Shown: positions 1 to 9,298, counted from the first letter of the stretch. The stretch is DNA of 52,662 nucleotides from CAZUFB01 sp048173955 (GCA_048173955.1 DBEYOB010000072.1:1-52662), one strand, 5' to 3'. Notes: generated by a model from the letters alone, not told the origin. Numbers and translations: made by a program.

Positions 1-698
1 CGCCGGAAACTCGGATCCGAGGCGGGCTAGCGAGAAGACGAACCGGGCGCGGTGCTCGCTTGCGCTGCGCCCGGTGCCGAATCGCGATGCACGCGGTGCT
101 GAATCGCAATGTCAAGCGGTGCTCAAAGGGGCAAATACTCACCAACCAGAACCAACCCGACCAGCCCGGCTTTTCCGACGGAAATTCGGGCTGGCGTAGC
201 AGAAACGACGGGTATGTACGACCGCATGGGGAGACGGATGCTCCGATCGAGGACTGAATGTAAGTCCTGCTTTGCAGTTTGGTAGACCGGCTTTCGATCC
301 GCCGCCAGAATCCCCGCACCGCGCGGCAAAGCGCCGTACATACCCGTCAAATCTGCTACGCGATGGCAAAATCGCGTCGGAAGATGCCGTACAGCCGGCC
401 GCGGGGGGCGCCCGGCCGCGGGGGGTGTACTTGGCCGCGAAGTGCGCTCGGCCGCAGGGCTGGCGCCGCCCCGAGTCGCGCACCGCCGTCGGGCCGCAGC
501 GCACACGAGGGCGCGGCCAGCCCGCAGGCCAGCCGCGCCCTCCGTTCGATTCTTTCAGTTCGATCCCTCGGCACCCCGGCCCGCAGGCCGGCGCGCGTCA
601 GGTCAGCGCACGTCAGCGCAGCCAGCGCATCAGCGCGGTTAACGCTCCCGCACGCAGGCGCATGCCACCGGCGCGCCCGCGCGCCTCGCGCAGCCTGT
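1..698. other. Intergenic region with hairpin, inverted-repeat element and short tandem repeats
   Basis: No convincing gene. A 9-bp perfect hairpin lies at 42-75 (arms 42-50 and 67-75), and the heptamer CGGTGCT recurs near 50, 94 and 117. An inverted-repeat element occupies 171-384 (separate entry). Around 395-425 a GC-only segment contains the 14-mer CCGGCCGCGGGGGG twice. At about 600-640 the decamer-like unit gtcagcgca repeats degenerately three to four times, just downstream of the flavoenzyme stop at 699. Long open frames here have no start signals or recognisable protein sequence. Confidence 0.5.
171..384. repeat. Inverted-repeat element, family F4, copy 1
   Basis: Two 50-nt arms, 171-220 (plus) and 335-384 (inverted), align without gaps at about 38 of 50 positions. 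The outer part is TCTTCCGACG-like and the inner part ends GACGGGTATGTACG. The 114-nt spacer contains hairpins (AGGACT/AGTCCT and CTGC/GCAG near 250-280). The same arm recurs at 37056-37105 and 37231-37280. It lies at the 3' side of the flavoenzyme gene that ends at 699. Function unknown. Confidence 0.75.
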
Positions 699-2393
699 TT
701 ACGCCGTCACGCCCGCGTAGGCGCAGGCCTCGTTGGCCGCGATGTAGCCCGAGTCGATGCACAGGCCGTAGCAGAAGCCCGGCACGTCGTAGTAGGGCGA
801 GTAGTACAGGCTGCCCGCGTCGGTGCCGGCGACGTAGAGGCCCGACAGCGGGTGGTTGTCGATGTCGCAGGCGCGGCACTGGTCGTCGATGCGCACGCCA
901 CCGAAGGTGCTCCAGGCGCTCGGCTCGTTCTCGGTGATGTAGAACGGGCCGGTGGTCACGGGCGACAGGTACCACGGGCTCGCGTTGAACTGCGGGTCGA
1001 CGCCGGCCTCGCAGTACTCGTTGTACTGGTTGACGGTCTCCACCAGGTTGGGCAGGCCCACGATCTCGGCGAGCTCCTCGATGGTGTCGGCCTTCCAGCA
1101 CCAGCCCTCGGCGATGCCCTCCTCGATGTCGGCGGGCAGGTTGTCGAGGATGCGGTCCTTGAAGTAGGCGCCGATGAACCAGTTGGTGTTGGGGTCGTCG
1201 TGCGCGCCGTCCTGGGCGCCGCGGGCCTTGGAGTAGTTGTAGAGGCCCTCGGTGGTCATGGCGTCGACGTAGGCCTGGTCGACGACGGCGTACCACGGCG
1301 AGTTCTTGAGCGTCTGCTCGGAGCCGTAGCTCATCGGGTAGTCGCACAGCAGGCCCTCGTTGATGAAGCGCTTGCCCTCGGCGTCGACGAGCAGGCAGCC
1401 GTAGTAGCCGAACTTGAAGGCGTAGTTCTGGTCGTACTTGTCCTGCTTGGCCGGACGGCTGGCCTTGGAGTTGGTTCCGCCGTACTCGCAGGGGCAGTAG
1501 CCGAACGTCTTGTCGAGGCCGCAGCCGATGGCCTCGGCGGCCGCGATGCCGTCGCCGGTGCACAGCGACTCGCCGCCGCGCGCGACGTTGAGCTTGCGGG
1601 TCTTGAGGAAGCGCTCCTGCAGGTCGCGGTTGCCCAGGTAGCCGCCGGTGGCCAGAATCACGGCGCCGGCGTTGATCTGGACGGTGTTGCCGTCCGCGTC
1701 GGTGGCGATGACGCCGGTCACGGTGCCGTCGCTGGCCACGAGGTCGGTCATGGCCGTGGACCACAGCACCTGCACGCCGTTCTCGTCGAGGGCGTTCTGC
1801 CACAGCGTGAAGCGGTCCTCGAGCTCGGTGAGGATGAGGTGGAAGCCGCCCTTCTCGTTGATGAACGGGGTCAGGAAGCGGAAGTTGGCCTCCTGGAACT
1901 CGTAGCCGATACCTTCGAGCACGGCGACGGCGTCCTTGGAGGCGTCGAGGCACTTGCGCATCAGCGAGGGGTTGGGCGTCCAGTGCGTGTAGTCCATGAC
2001 GTGGTAGAAGACGTCGTCGACGGTGAGCGTCGTGCCGCCCTCGCGGTTGTGGAGCACGTCGGTGTCGACCGCGAACGGGCCGGAGACGTACACGCCGTTG
2101 GGGGCCGTGATGTCGGCACCCTTCTCGAGGGTGATGACCTTGGCGCCGTTCTGGGCGGCGGTGATGGACGCCATGAAGCCGGCGGCGCCGCAGCCTACGA
2201 CGCACACGTCGCACTCGAGCGTCTCGCCGGCGGCGGGAGCAGCCTCCTCGGCGGGAGCCTCCTCGGCCTCGGCAGCCTCCTCAGCGCGGGCCATCGAGGC
2301 ACCGGCGGCGACGGCGAGCGCGCCCGCGGCGGCAGCGCCGGCGACGAACGTGCGGCGGTCGAGCCCGCGAGCAGTACGGTCCTGGTTCTCCAT
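699..2393 (-). CDS. Tat-exported FAD-dependent reductase (fumarate reductase/flavocytochrome c-like)
   Basis: A 564-residue flavoenzyme of the FAD_binding_2 superfamily. A twin-arginine signal (DRRTFVAG, residues about 12-19) and an Ala-rich stretch precede an acidic linker. The dinucleotide-binding GCGAAG motif lies near residue 68 and the C-terminal FAD-contact segment ends the protein. There is no haem-binding CxxCH and no FMN-binding domain, so electrons must come from a separate carrier. At the position of the fumarate-reductase catalytic arginine (four residues after Glu in RFxNE) this protein reads RFINEGLLC, so Cys replaces Arg. It is the last gene of a likely operon lipoprotein-MerR-flavoenzyme on the minus strand, 127 nt after merR. 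Substrate unknown; an organic electron acceptor is inferred. Confidence 0.9.
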   Translation of the reverse strand: MENQDRTARGLDRRTFVAGAAAAGALAVAAGASMARAEEAAEAEEAPAEEAAPAAGETLECDVCVVGCGAAGFMASITAAQNGAKVITLEKGADITAPNGVYVSGPFAVDTDVLHNREGGTTLTVDDVFYHVMDYTHWTPNPSLMRKCLDASKDAVAVLEGIGYEFQEANFRFLTPFINEKGGFHLILTELEDRFTLWQNALDENGVQVLWSTAMTDLVASDGTVTGVIATDADGNTVQINAGAVILATGGYLGNRDLQERFLKTRKLNVARGGESLCTGDGIAAAEAIGCGLDKTFGYCPCEYGGTNSKASRPAKQDKYDQNYAFKFGYYGCLLVDAEGKRFINEGLLCDYPMSYGSEQTLKNSPWYAVVDQAYVDAMTTEGLYNYSKARGAQDGAHDDPNTNWFIGAYFKDRILDNLPADIEEGIAEGWCWKADTIEELAEIVGLPNLVETVNQYNEYCEAGVDPQFNASPWYLSPVTTGPFYITENEPSAWSTFGGVRIDDQCRACDIDNHPLSGLYVAGTDAGSLYYSPYYDVPGFCYGLCIDSGYIAANEACAYAGVTA

Positions 2394-2520
2394 GCGTATC
2401 CCTTTCTACGAAGAGAGGCCCCACGAGGCCGGTCCCCCTAGACCGGCCGGGGCGCATCTCAGGACGACCCGACTGTAAAGGTTCAACCGTGTCGAATGTC
2501 AAGCAAAGGTTGCGGCCGCG

Positions 2521-3333
2521 CTACTCGATGGGCGCCAGCAGCGTCTCGATGTCGCTCCCCTTGCCGTCGAGGTTGAGGAAGGCCGGCAGCAGCAGGATGT
2601 CGCCGCGCAGGCGATAGCCATGCGTCGCCAGATACTCGAACATCTCGTCGAACGACCCCTTCCGCAAGCTCTCCTCGCGCGTGAGGCGCCGACGGAACCG
2701 CAGGCACTTCCCCATGACGAGCCGATGGACGTTGCACATGTCGCATCCCGCCAGCCGGTGCTCCTCGTGGATGGGCATCGTGATGACGTAGCTCGGGTCG
2801 ATGGTCTCGGCGTCGCTGTCAAAATCGGACCGCGCGATGATGCGCGCGCAGTTCGTGACGCTCAGCAGCTCGTAGAACAGGGCGATCTCGCGCTCGTTCT
2901 CGACCGCCACGCTGAAGTCCGACCCCCGGGAGGCGCGCACGTACAGCTGGTCGTCGACGTCGACCACCGTAAACCTTCGACCAGGTCGATGGTTCAGCAG
3001 CTCGAGCGCGCCCTCGATGCGCTTCTGGCGGTACAGCAGAAGGTCCGCCTGGCGCTGGAGCCGCTCCCGCTGCTCGAACAGCGAGCGGGCGAACTCGTCG
3101 GTCTCCTGCTTGGCGTCGAGCATCTCGATCGCCTGCTCGACCGTGAAGCCGTACTGGAGCAGGACGCGGAACGCGTTCGCCCGAAAGGCGTCCTGCGACG
3201 TGAAGTAGCGGTAGCCGTTCGCCGCCCGGCGCACGGGGAACAGACCGGCCTTTTCGTAGAAACGCACCTTGGAGGGGGTCATGCCGGTCATTGCGGCAAA
3301 CTCGCCGATCTTGTAGGTGCGCTCGGCCTTCAC
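2521..3333 (-). CDS. MerR-family transcriptional regulator
   Basis: A 270-residue regulator. The N-terminal winged-helix HTH starts YKIGEFAAMTGM and continues with the typical MerR SKVRFYEKAGL segment, followed by a coiled coil (residues about 75-110). The C-terminal half is an effector-binding-like domain with a Cys/His-rich stretch CDMCNVH that could bind metal or sense redox. It starts with GTG at 3333, preceded by a GGAGGAGGG Shine-Dalgarno inside the end of the upstream lipoprotein gene, from which it is separated by 3 nt. Family proteins usually twist a long promoter spacer to activate transcription. The position immediately upstream of the flavoenzyme at 699-2393 suggests it controls that enzyme (inference). 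No ligand can be named. Confidence 0.92.
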   Translation of the reverse strand: MKAERTYKIGEFAAMTGMTPSKVRFYEKAGLFPVRRAANGYRYFTSQDAFRANAFRVLLQYGFTVEQAIEMLDAKQETDEFARSLFEQRERLQRQADLLLYRQKRIEGALELLNHRPGRRFTVVDVDDQLYVRASRGSDFSVAVENEREIALFYELLSVTNCARIIARSDFDSDAETIDPSYVITMPIHEEHRLAGCDMCNVHRLVMGKCLRFRRRLTREESLRKGSFDEMFEYLATHGYRLRGDILLLPAFLNLDGKGSDIETLLAPIE

Positions 3334-3336
3334 CGG

Positions 3337-3954
3337 CTAACCCTCCTCCGCAAGCGCGTTGAGCGCGTCGACGTCGGACTGGGGCACCTCGAACACGATG
3401 GAGCCGAAGTTGAGCACCCCGAGCTCGATGAAGCCGCCCTCATAGGTCGTGAACGACAGGACCTCGTGCAGCGTTCCGGAATCGAGGATGCCCACCGAGC
3501 TCTGCAGGCAGCGCAGCGTGTACTGCGCGTCCGCGGCGGGAAGGTTCGTCGTCACGGTGCGCCACGAGGCGTAGCCAAGTGCGCCGAGCAGGTCGGTGAT
3601 GGCCGCCTCGTCGGAGACGGTGGCGACGACCTCGCCGCTCTGGGCGTCAGAGACCTCAATCTCGGTCGTGCGGCTCAAGGCGGACTTGACGGTGTCGAGC
3701 GACCCCTGCAGATCCGTGGAGACGGTCGACATCGCCTCCTCGAGCGCGGCGCCCGCACCCTCGATTGCGGCGTCGACCGACTCGCGCGCGTCGTCGATGG
3801 CCTGTTCCGCCCCCTCCAGGGCGCCTCCGAAGTCGACTGTGACGGAGTCGCCGTCGCGCACGATCGAACAACCCGCAAGCGGGATGCAGCACAGGGCGGC
3901 GAGCAGCACGGACACGAGCGTGCACGTGACGGTCGACGGGCGCTTCGCCTTCAT
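3337..3954 (-). CDS. Putative lipoprotein
   Basis: A 205-residue protein with a lipoprotein signal: basic N-terminus MKAKRPS, a hydrophobic core and the lipobox LAGC at about residues 26-29. The mature part begins with an amphipathic, Ala/Glu-rich helical region that could form a coiled coil (residues 45-90) and ends in a beta-rich region. The start at 3954 has an AGGAGG site 4 nt upstream; longer in-frame starts lack one. It is the first gene of the probable operon with merR and the flavoenzyme at 699-2393. I recognise no family. A sensory or substrate-binding role at the membrane is possible but not shown. Confidence 0.8.
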   Translation of the reverse strand: MKAKRPSTVTCTLVSVLLAALCCIPLAGCSIVRDGDSVTVDFGGALEGAEQAIDDARESVDAAIEGAGAALEEAMSTVSTDLQGSLDTVKSALSRTTEIEVSDAQSGEVVATVSDEAAITDLLGALGYASWRTVTTNLPAADAQYTLRCLQSSVGILDSGTLHEVLSFTTYEGGFIELGVLNFGSIVFEVPQSDVDALNALAEEG

Positions 3955-4005
3955 GGGGCCTCCTGGAGTCGGGGCGGTCGGGGACGTATCGGGGAAATCG
4001 AGTCT

Positions 4006-4011
4006 ATTGTA
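4006..4011 (-). promoter_or_regulatory. Possible -10 element for the lipoprotein-merR-flavoenzyme operon
   Basis: On the minus strand the hexamer TACAAT lies about 52 nt upstream of the lipoprotein start at 3954. No TTGACA-like -35 is visible 16-18 nt further upstream, so the call is weak. Confidence 0.25.
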
Positions 4012-4277
4012 CCCGATGGGCGCCGTGGCGATGCCCGGCCGAAAGATGCCGCTTTGCAACGGGCCCCGCATCCCGCGGCCGCCGTTTTCCCACGAAAACG
4101 CCTGCGTCCGCGGCGCAATCACCAACCACGTCACCAACCCCGTCATCCATGCGTCATCAAGCCTCGGCGCACTTTCGTCCGCCGTTGCACGATGACAGCA
4201 AAGGCCCCGGCGCATACCTTCGATGGCAGCCGGGCGGCACACGGCCGCCCACGCACCGATGTGAAAGGGGTTCACGC

Positions 4278-5795
4278 ATGAGCACTTCCGAAACCTCCCG
4301 CCGTGGCTTCCTCAAGGGCGCGGCCCTCGGCGGCGCGACCGTCGCCGCGGTCGCCGGAGCTACCATAGCTCAGGCAGACGAGGCGGAGAGCGCCGCGGCG
4401 TTCGACGAGGAGACCGACGTCCTCGTGCTCGGCGCCGGCGCCGGCGGATGCTACGCCGCCGCCTACGCCATGCAGCAGGGCGCCAAGGTCATCGTCGTCG
4501 AGGCTGCGCCCAAGGTGGGCGGCACCGCCATCCTGAGCGGCGGTTTCTTCCACACGTGGGACATCGACGCCGACAACGTCGACCAGATGCTCCGCAGTGC
4601 CGACCCGCACCGCCGCCAGCTCTTCATCGAGAAGTGGCAGGAGGTCCGCGACTGGACGCTCAACGAGTCCGGCCTCGCCGCATCGGAGCTCGACCTCGAC
4701 TACCCGCTTTACGGCGCGCACCTCATCGGCTTTGCCGTGGGCGGCGCGGACATGGCCGACGGCCGCCGCGCCTTCTTCGAGAGCCTGCTCGAAGGGGCCG
4801 ACGTGCGCGTCGACACCTACCTCGAGGACCTCATCTCCGCCGAGGACGACTCCATCGCGGGGGCCGTGGTGCGCGCCAAGGACGGCACCGTCACCCGCAT
4901 CGGCGCCAAGGCGACCGTCATCGCCACCGGCAGCTTCCAGAACAACAAGGGCATGATCGAAGAGCACCTCGGCCGCTGGGCCGACTGCGCCGTCTGCCGC
5001 GCCACCACCTACAACAAGGGCGTCGGCATCAACCTCGCCCTCAAGCACGGCGGTCGCCTGAGCAAGGGCTGCGGCCACTTCTACGGCCACATGAACCCCT
5101 GGCCTGCGCTGACCCCGAGCACCGAGGCCGAGTACGACGCGGCGGACCCCAACGAGTCCTCGCGCATCATGGGTATCATCCAGCACTTCTCGGTCGAGGG
5201 CATCGCCGTCAACACCAACGGCCTGCGCTTCACCGACGAGGGCCCCGAGAACTACGTGGGCGACAACTACCTGGCCAATGACACCCTCCAGGAGGCGGAC
5301 GGCCACGCCTTCGTCATCATCGACTCCGCCGAGGACCATCAGGGCGACCTCGACAACCTCATCGGCGCCGGCGCCGTGGTCGTCAGCGCCGAGTCGGTGG
5401 ACGACCTGGCAGAGCAGCTCTCCGCCTACAAGGTGAACCCGTACAACCTCAAGAAGACCGTCGCCGAGTACCAGGAAGCCGCGGCCAACGGCACCACCAT
5501 GGAGCTGACCATCCCCAAGTCGCCCATGCCCACCGGCTACCTCACCAAGCTCGACACCCCGCCGTTCTACGCGGTTCAGGCTTCGGCCGGCATCAGCGGC
5601 TTCTACGGCGGCATCGAGGTCACCGACGACTGCGAGGTCTACGGCGACGGCGACCAGGTCATCGCCGGGCTCTACGCCGCTCCCATGGCCGCGGGCGGCG
5701 TGTTCTACAAGGAGTACGGCGGCGGCCTCGCCCTGTGCGCCACGTTCGGAGCCATCGCCGGCAAGGCGGCGGCGACCTTCGCTCTGGGCAAGTAG
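4278..5795 (+). CDS. Tat-exported FAD-dependent oxidoreductase
   Basis: A 505-residue flavoenzyme, the shortest of the set. It has a Tat signal SRRGFLKG (residues about 7-14), the FAD-binding motif GAGAGGCYAA near residue 54, and a C-terminal FAD segment (LYAAPMAAGGVF...). The start at 4278 follows a GAAAGGGG site; the longer open frame from 4149 has no ribosome site. The segment corresponding to the fumarate-reductase catalytic region reads RFTDEGPEN, without the arginine. Sequence around it differs from the other six flavoenzymes, so a different substrate is likely. A good terminator follows at 5845, then a membrane LuxR gene on the same strand that may regulate it. Substrate unknown. Confidence 0.88.
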   Translation: MSTSETSRRGFLKGAALGGATVAAVAGATIAQADEAESAAAFDEETDVLVLGAGAGGCYAAAYAMQQGAKVIVVEAAPKVGGTAILSGGFFHTWDIDADNVDQMLRSADPHRRQLFIEKWQEVRDWTLNESGLAASELDLDYPLYGAHLIGFAVGGADMADGRRAFFESLLEGADVRVDTYLEDLISAEDDSIAGAVVRAKDGTVTRIGAKATVIATGSFQNNKGMIEEHLGRWADCAVCRATTYNKGVGINLALKHGGRLSKGCGHFYGHMNPWPALTPSTEAEYDAADPNESSRIMGIIQHFSVEGIAVNTNGLRFTDEGPENYVGDNYLANDTLQEADGHAFVIIDSAEDHQGDLDNLIGAGAVVVSAESVDDLAEQLSAYKVNPYNLKKTVAEYQEAAANGTTMELTIPKSPMPTGYLTKLDTPPFYAVQASAGISGFYGGIEVTDDCEVYGDGDQVIAGLYAAPMAAGGVFYKEYGGGLALCATFGAIAGKAAATFALGK

Positions 5796-5844
5796 TCCCG
5801 GGACCGCCCGGCACGTCGATCGCCCAGCCCGTCCAGCAAGTCGG

Positions 5845-5880
5845 CGCCCCGGTTTCGCTTCGGCGGAATCGGGGCGTTTT
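5845..5880 (+). terminator. Rho-independent terminator
   Basis: Stem CGCCCCG (5845-5851) pairs with CGGGGCG (5870-5876) and is followed by TTTT. It lies 50 nt after the flavoenzyme stop at 5795, separating that gene from the LuxR gene at 6013. Confidence 0.8.
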
Positions 5881-6012
5881 CGTGACGGAGACCCGCTCCG
5901 CGGCGATGCGGGCTCAATCCTGCCGTTTCTTGCCATAATGGAGTCCGGGGAGGTGGGGCGGGACATCTCTTGTGCCGCCAGGCCGCGCGACAGGAAGGGC
6001 AGGCGCTCAAAG

Positions 6013-7545
6013 ATGGATCTGAATCAAACGGTGGACAGGCGTCCGTCGAGCGGCAGCGGCGACGTTCGCCGGTCGCATCACCTCGAGTTCGTGTTCGAAT
6101 CGGTCGAGGGTTTCGGGGCTTCAATCGTCGCCATCGGTCTGGCACGGGCCTGGCTCTCCCTGCAGACCGGCATCGTCGCCGCCTTCGACACGAGCTTCTT
6201 CCCCGATCCCAACCTCGTCTGGGTGCGGCCGGTCGCACTCGTCGCCTTCAGCGCCGCGTTCGCGTTCGTCAGGCTCGGCCCGCGCTTTGCATCGATGCGA
6301 AGGCAGGTCTGCCTCGCCCTGGGCCTCGCGGGAACCCTCCTGTACTGCGCGGGTCTCTACCTGCTCCCCATAGGAGGAGCCGGCTCTGCCGCCGCCACCG
6401 TGGCGCTGACCGCCCTCTTCTGCTGGGCCTTGCGCGTCTGGTGCGAGGACAACTGCTCGCCCGACCTGAGGACGATACTCATACGCCTCTGCCTTTCGTT
6501 CGTGGTGCAGTACCTGTTCTACTCGATCGTCTACCTCGTGCCCGGCCCGGTCCAGCGCCTTGTTGCCGCATGCTCCCCGCTGCTCATCATGGGATGCCTG
6601 TGCGTCGCGCCGCACCGGGACCGCATGCCGTCCGATTCGGGCGGCGTGGCCGCACCCCTCGCTTCCCGCATGCCCGACGCGGCTTCCGAGGGAGCGTCCC
6701 GGCGCGCGCTGACGCCCGTCAACATCGTCACGCTCGGCATCGTCATCGCGGCGTGTTGCGCGTCGCATGGGCTGCTATTCAGCTTCTCGCAGACCGTGTC
6801 GGGGGTGTGGCTGCTCGGATCGCTGGTCATCGCCGGTATCGCGCTCGGAGCCGCCACCTCGCTGCGCGGCCGATCCCTCTTCAAGGGCTTCGTGTGCATC
6901 GCCCTCGTCACGCAGTGCGCAAGCGTGGTGTTCACGCTCGCGTTCCCGAACGACGCCGACTGGATCTCGCTCTCAAAATCGATGAGCTATGCCGTGAGCA
7001 TGGTCCTCACCTTCTCGATCGCCTGCTACCTGGGCGCAAGCAAGCCGGCGCCCCAAGCCGGGGCCTATGCCGCGCGATGGGTCGCCCTGTACTTTGTCGC
7101 GTTCTACTGCGCCCACCTTTTGGAGCAGGTTCTGCGGCCCGACACGTTCGTCTCGCTCGTCGCCGTGCTGCTCAGCCTCGTGGTGTCGGCCGTGCTCATG
7201 CTCGGAAACGACTGGTCGAGCCTCGTTTCGGGGGCCGCCGTCGAAACGGCCGGATATGCCAGGCGAGGCGAAGGCGAATCGGGCGGAGGCGGGCATTCCG
7301 ACGAGGGTTGCGCCGAGCTGTGCGCGGATCTTGCGCGCGAGCACGACCTCACCCACCGCGAGACCGACATCCTCGCCATGCTGCTGCGTGACGTCCCCAC
7401 CAGAGCGATCGCCGAGCAGAGCCAGGTCTCGGTCAACACCGTGCGCTCTCAAGTCCAGTCGATCTACCGCAAGCTCGACGTGCACAGCCGTGAGGAGCTT
7501 GTCGCGCTGGTGGACGCGGCGGGAGGTGCCGGAGACGCCCACTAG
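6013..7545 (+). CDS. Membrane-spanning LuxR-family transcriptional regulator
   Basis: About 510 residues. The N-terminal ~400 residues contain roughly ten to twelve hydrophobic segments resembling a transporter-like sensor. The last ~60 residues are a LuxR/GerE HTH, with LTHRETDILAMLL followed by the recognition helix SVNTVRSQVQSIYRKLDVHSR. This architecture is known as an expanded regulator family in Eggerthella lenta and relatives. The start is uncertain: ATG 6013 has AGGAAGGG 13 nt upstream, while the open frame extends to ATG 5938 without a ribosome site. It follows the flavoenzyme 4278-5795 and precedes the DUF3089-like gene. It probably senses a compound at the membrane and controls a neighbour (inference). 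Confidence 0.9.
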   Translation: MDLNQTVDRRPSSGSGDVRRSHHLEFVFESVEGFGASIVAIGLARAWLSLQTGIVAAFDTSFFPDPNLVWVRPVALVAFSAAFAFVRLGPRFASMRRQVCLALGLAGTLLYCAGLYLLPIGGAGSAAATVALTALFCWALRVWCEDNCSPDLRTILIRLCLSFVVQYLFYSIVYLVPGPVQRLVAACSPLLIMGCLCVAPHRDRMPSDSGGVAAPLASRMPDAASEGASRRALTPVNIVTLGIVIAACCASHGLLFSFSQTVSGVWLLGSLVIAGIALGAATSLRGRSLFKGFVCIALVTQCASVVFTLAFPNDADWISLSKSMSYAVSMVLTFSIACYLGASKPAPQAGAYAARWVALYFVAFYCAHLLEQVLRPDTFVSLVAVLLSLVVSAVLMLGNDWSSLVSGAAVETAGYARRGEGESGGGGHSDEGCAELCADLAREHDLTHRETDILAMLLRDVPTRAIAEQSQVSVNTVRSQVQSIYRKLDVHSREELVALVDAAGGAGDAH

Positions 7546-7733
7546 GATGGCTTTTGGGCGCGCCTTCCGCCATCGCGCCGCGGGAATGCTATGCTTGCCG
7601 GCGACACCCTGGCAGCGCCACGATGCTCCGGCGGCGCCCAGGCTATCCTTGCAAGCAATGCCGCAGGCAGCATTTAGAGCGTGCCGGCGCCGCCCGGCTC
7701 GCCCGCACTCCGCCACCAGCCGAAAGGAGCCCC

Positions 7734-8975
7734 ATGGCTCGATCCCTTCTGACACGCCGCGCTTTTGCAAGTGCCCTGCCCGCAACGCTCCTCCTGGCCC
7801 CTGCTCTTTCCCGCATCGGCATCGCACTCGCCGAGGAACCGGCATCCGGCGCAACCCCGGAAGACGAACCCGCGGCCGCGCCGTCTCCCGACTACGCCGA
7901 CCTCGCCACCTGGGTCTACTGGGCCGACGAGATGACCGTCGACCGAGGTGACGTCGTCTGCGGAGCCTCGGCCGCCCCGGGGTTCGACGGGTCGACGCCC
8001 GCCGCGGACAAGCCGGTCGACCTGTTCATCGTGTGCCCCACGGTATCGATGGGCTCCGACGGTGCGGCGACCATGGACCTCGCCAACGCCGACGACCGGG
8101 CATCGTTCGTCGGCGCGCTCAACATGGAACTCGGCATCTACAGCGACGTCTGCCGGGTGTTCGCGCCGCTGTACCGCCAAGCGACGCTCGCCATGTACGA
8201 GGCGTCCGCCGACGAGCTCGCCTCCGCCATCGACTTTGCCTACGCCGACGTCGCCGCAGCCTTCGAGCGCTACCTTGCAGAGGAGACCGAGCGCCCCTTC
8301 GTGCTCGCCGGGTTCTCGCAGGGCTCCGAGCACGTCATCCGGCTCATTAGGGACTACCTGGGGGACGCGCCGGAGCAGGCCGGCGAGCAGGACGGGCACG
8401 ACAACGAGCGCGACGAGGACGGCGGGAGCGACAGCCCCTCCGCCTGCGGCACCCTGTCAGCCCGCTTCGTCGCCGCCTATGCGATCGGCTGGCGCCTGAC
8501 CGAGGAGGAGTGCGCCGAGCACCCCCGGCTGAAGGCTGCGCAGGCCGCCGACGACACCGGCGTCGTCGTGACGTTCAACTCGGAGGACCCGGAGGTCGAG
8601 GATTCGATTATCGTGCCCGCCGGCACCCGGACGCTCGCTATCAACCCGCTTAGCTGGTCTGTTTCGAGCGAAGAGGCGCCTGCCGAGCTCAACCTCGGCG
8701 CCTGCTTCACCGACTACAGCGGCGCCGTCATCAAGGAGGTCCCGGAGTTTTGCGGGGCCTACCTCGACGCCGAGCGCGGCACCCTCAAGGTCGTCGGCGT
8801 CGACCCCGCCGACTACCCGCCGAGCCTCTCCATCTTCGACGAAGGCGTCTACCACCTCTACGACTACCAGTTCTTCTACCGCAACCTGCAGGAAAACGTG
8901 GCGACGCGCGTGGAGGCGTACCTGGATGAGCGCGCGGCGGCGACGGGGCTCGTCACCGAGCAGTCGCGGAGCTAG
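7734..8975 (+). CDS. DUF3089-like alpha/beta-hydrolase, exported
   Basis: A 413-residue protein with a Tat-like signal (TRRAFASAL at residues ~7-15, hydrophobic core, then an acidic Pro/Ala linker). The mature region matches DUF3089-type hydrolases as I remember them: an early VDLFIVCPTVSMG strand and the nucleophile elbow GFSQGSEH (GxSxG, near residue 192). An acidic insert rich in Glu, Asp and Gly follows the elbow. Start 7734 is preceded by AAAGGAG; the longer frame from 7554 has none. It is downstream of the LuxR gene at 6013. Ester or amide hydrolysis outside the membrane is expected; the substrate is unknown. It could prepare substrates for neighbouring flavoenzymes, but nothing in the sequence proves that. 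Confidence 0.8.
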   Translation: MARSLLTRRAFASALPATLLLAPALSRIGIALAEEPASGATPEDEPAAAPSPDYADLATWVYWADEMTVDRGDVVCGASAAPGFDGSTPAADKPVDLFIVCPTVSMGSDGAATMDLANADDRASFVGALNMELGIYSDVCRVFAPLYRQATLAMYEASADELASAIDFAYADVAAAFERYLAEETERPFVLAGFSQGSEHVIRLIRDYLGDAPEQAGEQDGHDNERDEDGGSDSPSACGTLSARFVAAYAIGWRLTEEECAEHPRLKAAQAADDTGVVVTFNSEDPEVEDSIIVPAGTRTLAINPLSWSVSSEEAPAELNLGACFTDYSGAVIKEVPEFCGAYLDAERGTLKVVGVDPADYPPSLSIFDEGVYHLYDYQFFYRNLQENVATRVEAYLDERAAATGLVTEQSRS

Positions 8976-9023
8976 GCGGACCCACCGGCACGCGGCGAGC
9001 GAGGCCCCAGGCGGGAACGGCCG

Positions 9024-9226
9024 GCGAGACGGCTGTGCGGGGGCGAGGCACGGGCGAGACGGTTGTGCTGGCTGACACAGCGTCCATATCGGCGACAGGT
9101 GCGTGAGACGCCAACGTTTGCCCAGGTCGACGGTCCGCCGACGGCGCGGTTTTCAGAAATTTAACGCGTGTCAGCCCGCACAACCGTTCGAGAGGGGCCC
9201 CAACTTGGCCCGCACAGCCGTTCGAC
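9024..9226. repeat. Inverted-repeat element, family F6 (two nested motif pairs)
   Basis: Four copies of an 18-nt motif: gcgagacggctgtgcggg at 9024 and a GGTTGTGC variant at 9054 in plus orientation, then inverted copies at 9175-9192 (GGTTGTGC variant) and 9209-9226 (GGCTGTGC variant). The variants nest symmetrically, outer with outer and inner with inner. The inner arm extends to a 19 of 20 match (9059-9078 against 9168-9187). The inner spacer is 103 nt. It lies between the convergent genes ending at 8975 and 9737. Confidence 0.7.
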
Positions 9227-9298
9227 ACCGCCACCGGCCATGCAGGATGACGGCACTGCACGCCGCCGGCCCACACGATGTTCGCCTGCGCGATGCCG

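Noticed and set aside
1..30. Possible C-terminus of a plus-strand gene (nine codons then TAG)
   Set aside because: Nine codons give no way to tell a gene end from chance.
279..2441. Long plus-strand open frame opposite the flavoenzyme at 699-2393
   Set aside because: It is the antisense shadow of a GC-rich gene; its translation is Val/Gly/Ala-rich with no domains and no ribosome site. Similar shadows oppose 4278-5795, 16414-18063, 25480-27177, mfd, hyaB and hyaA.
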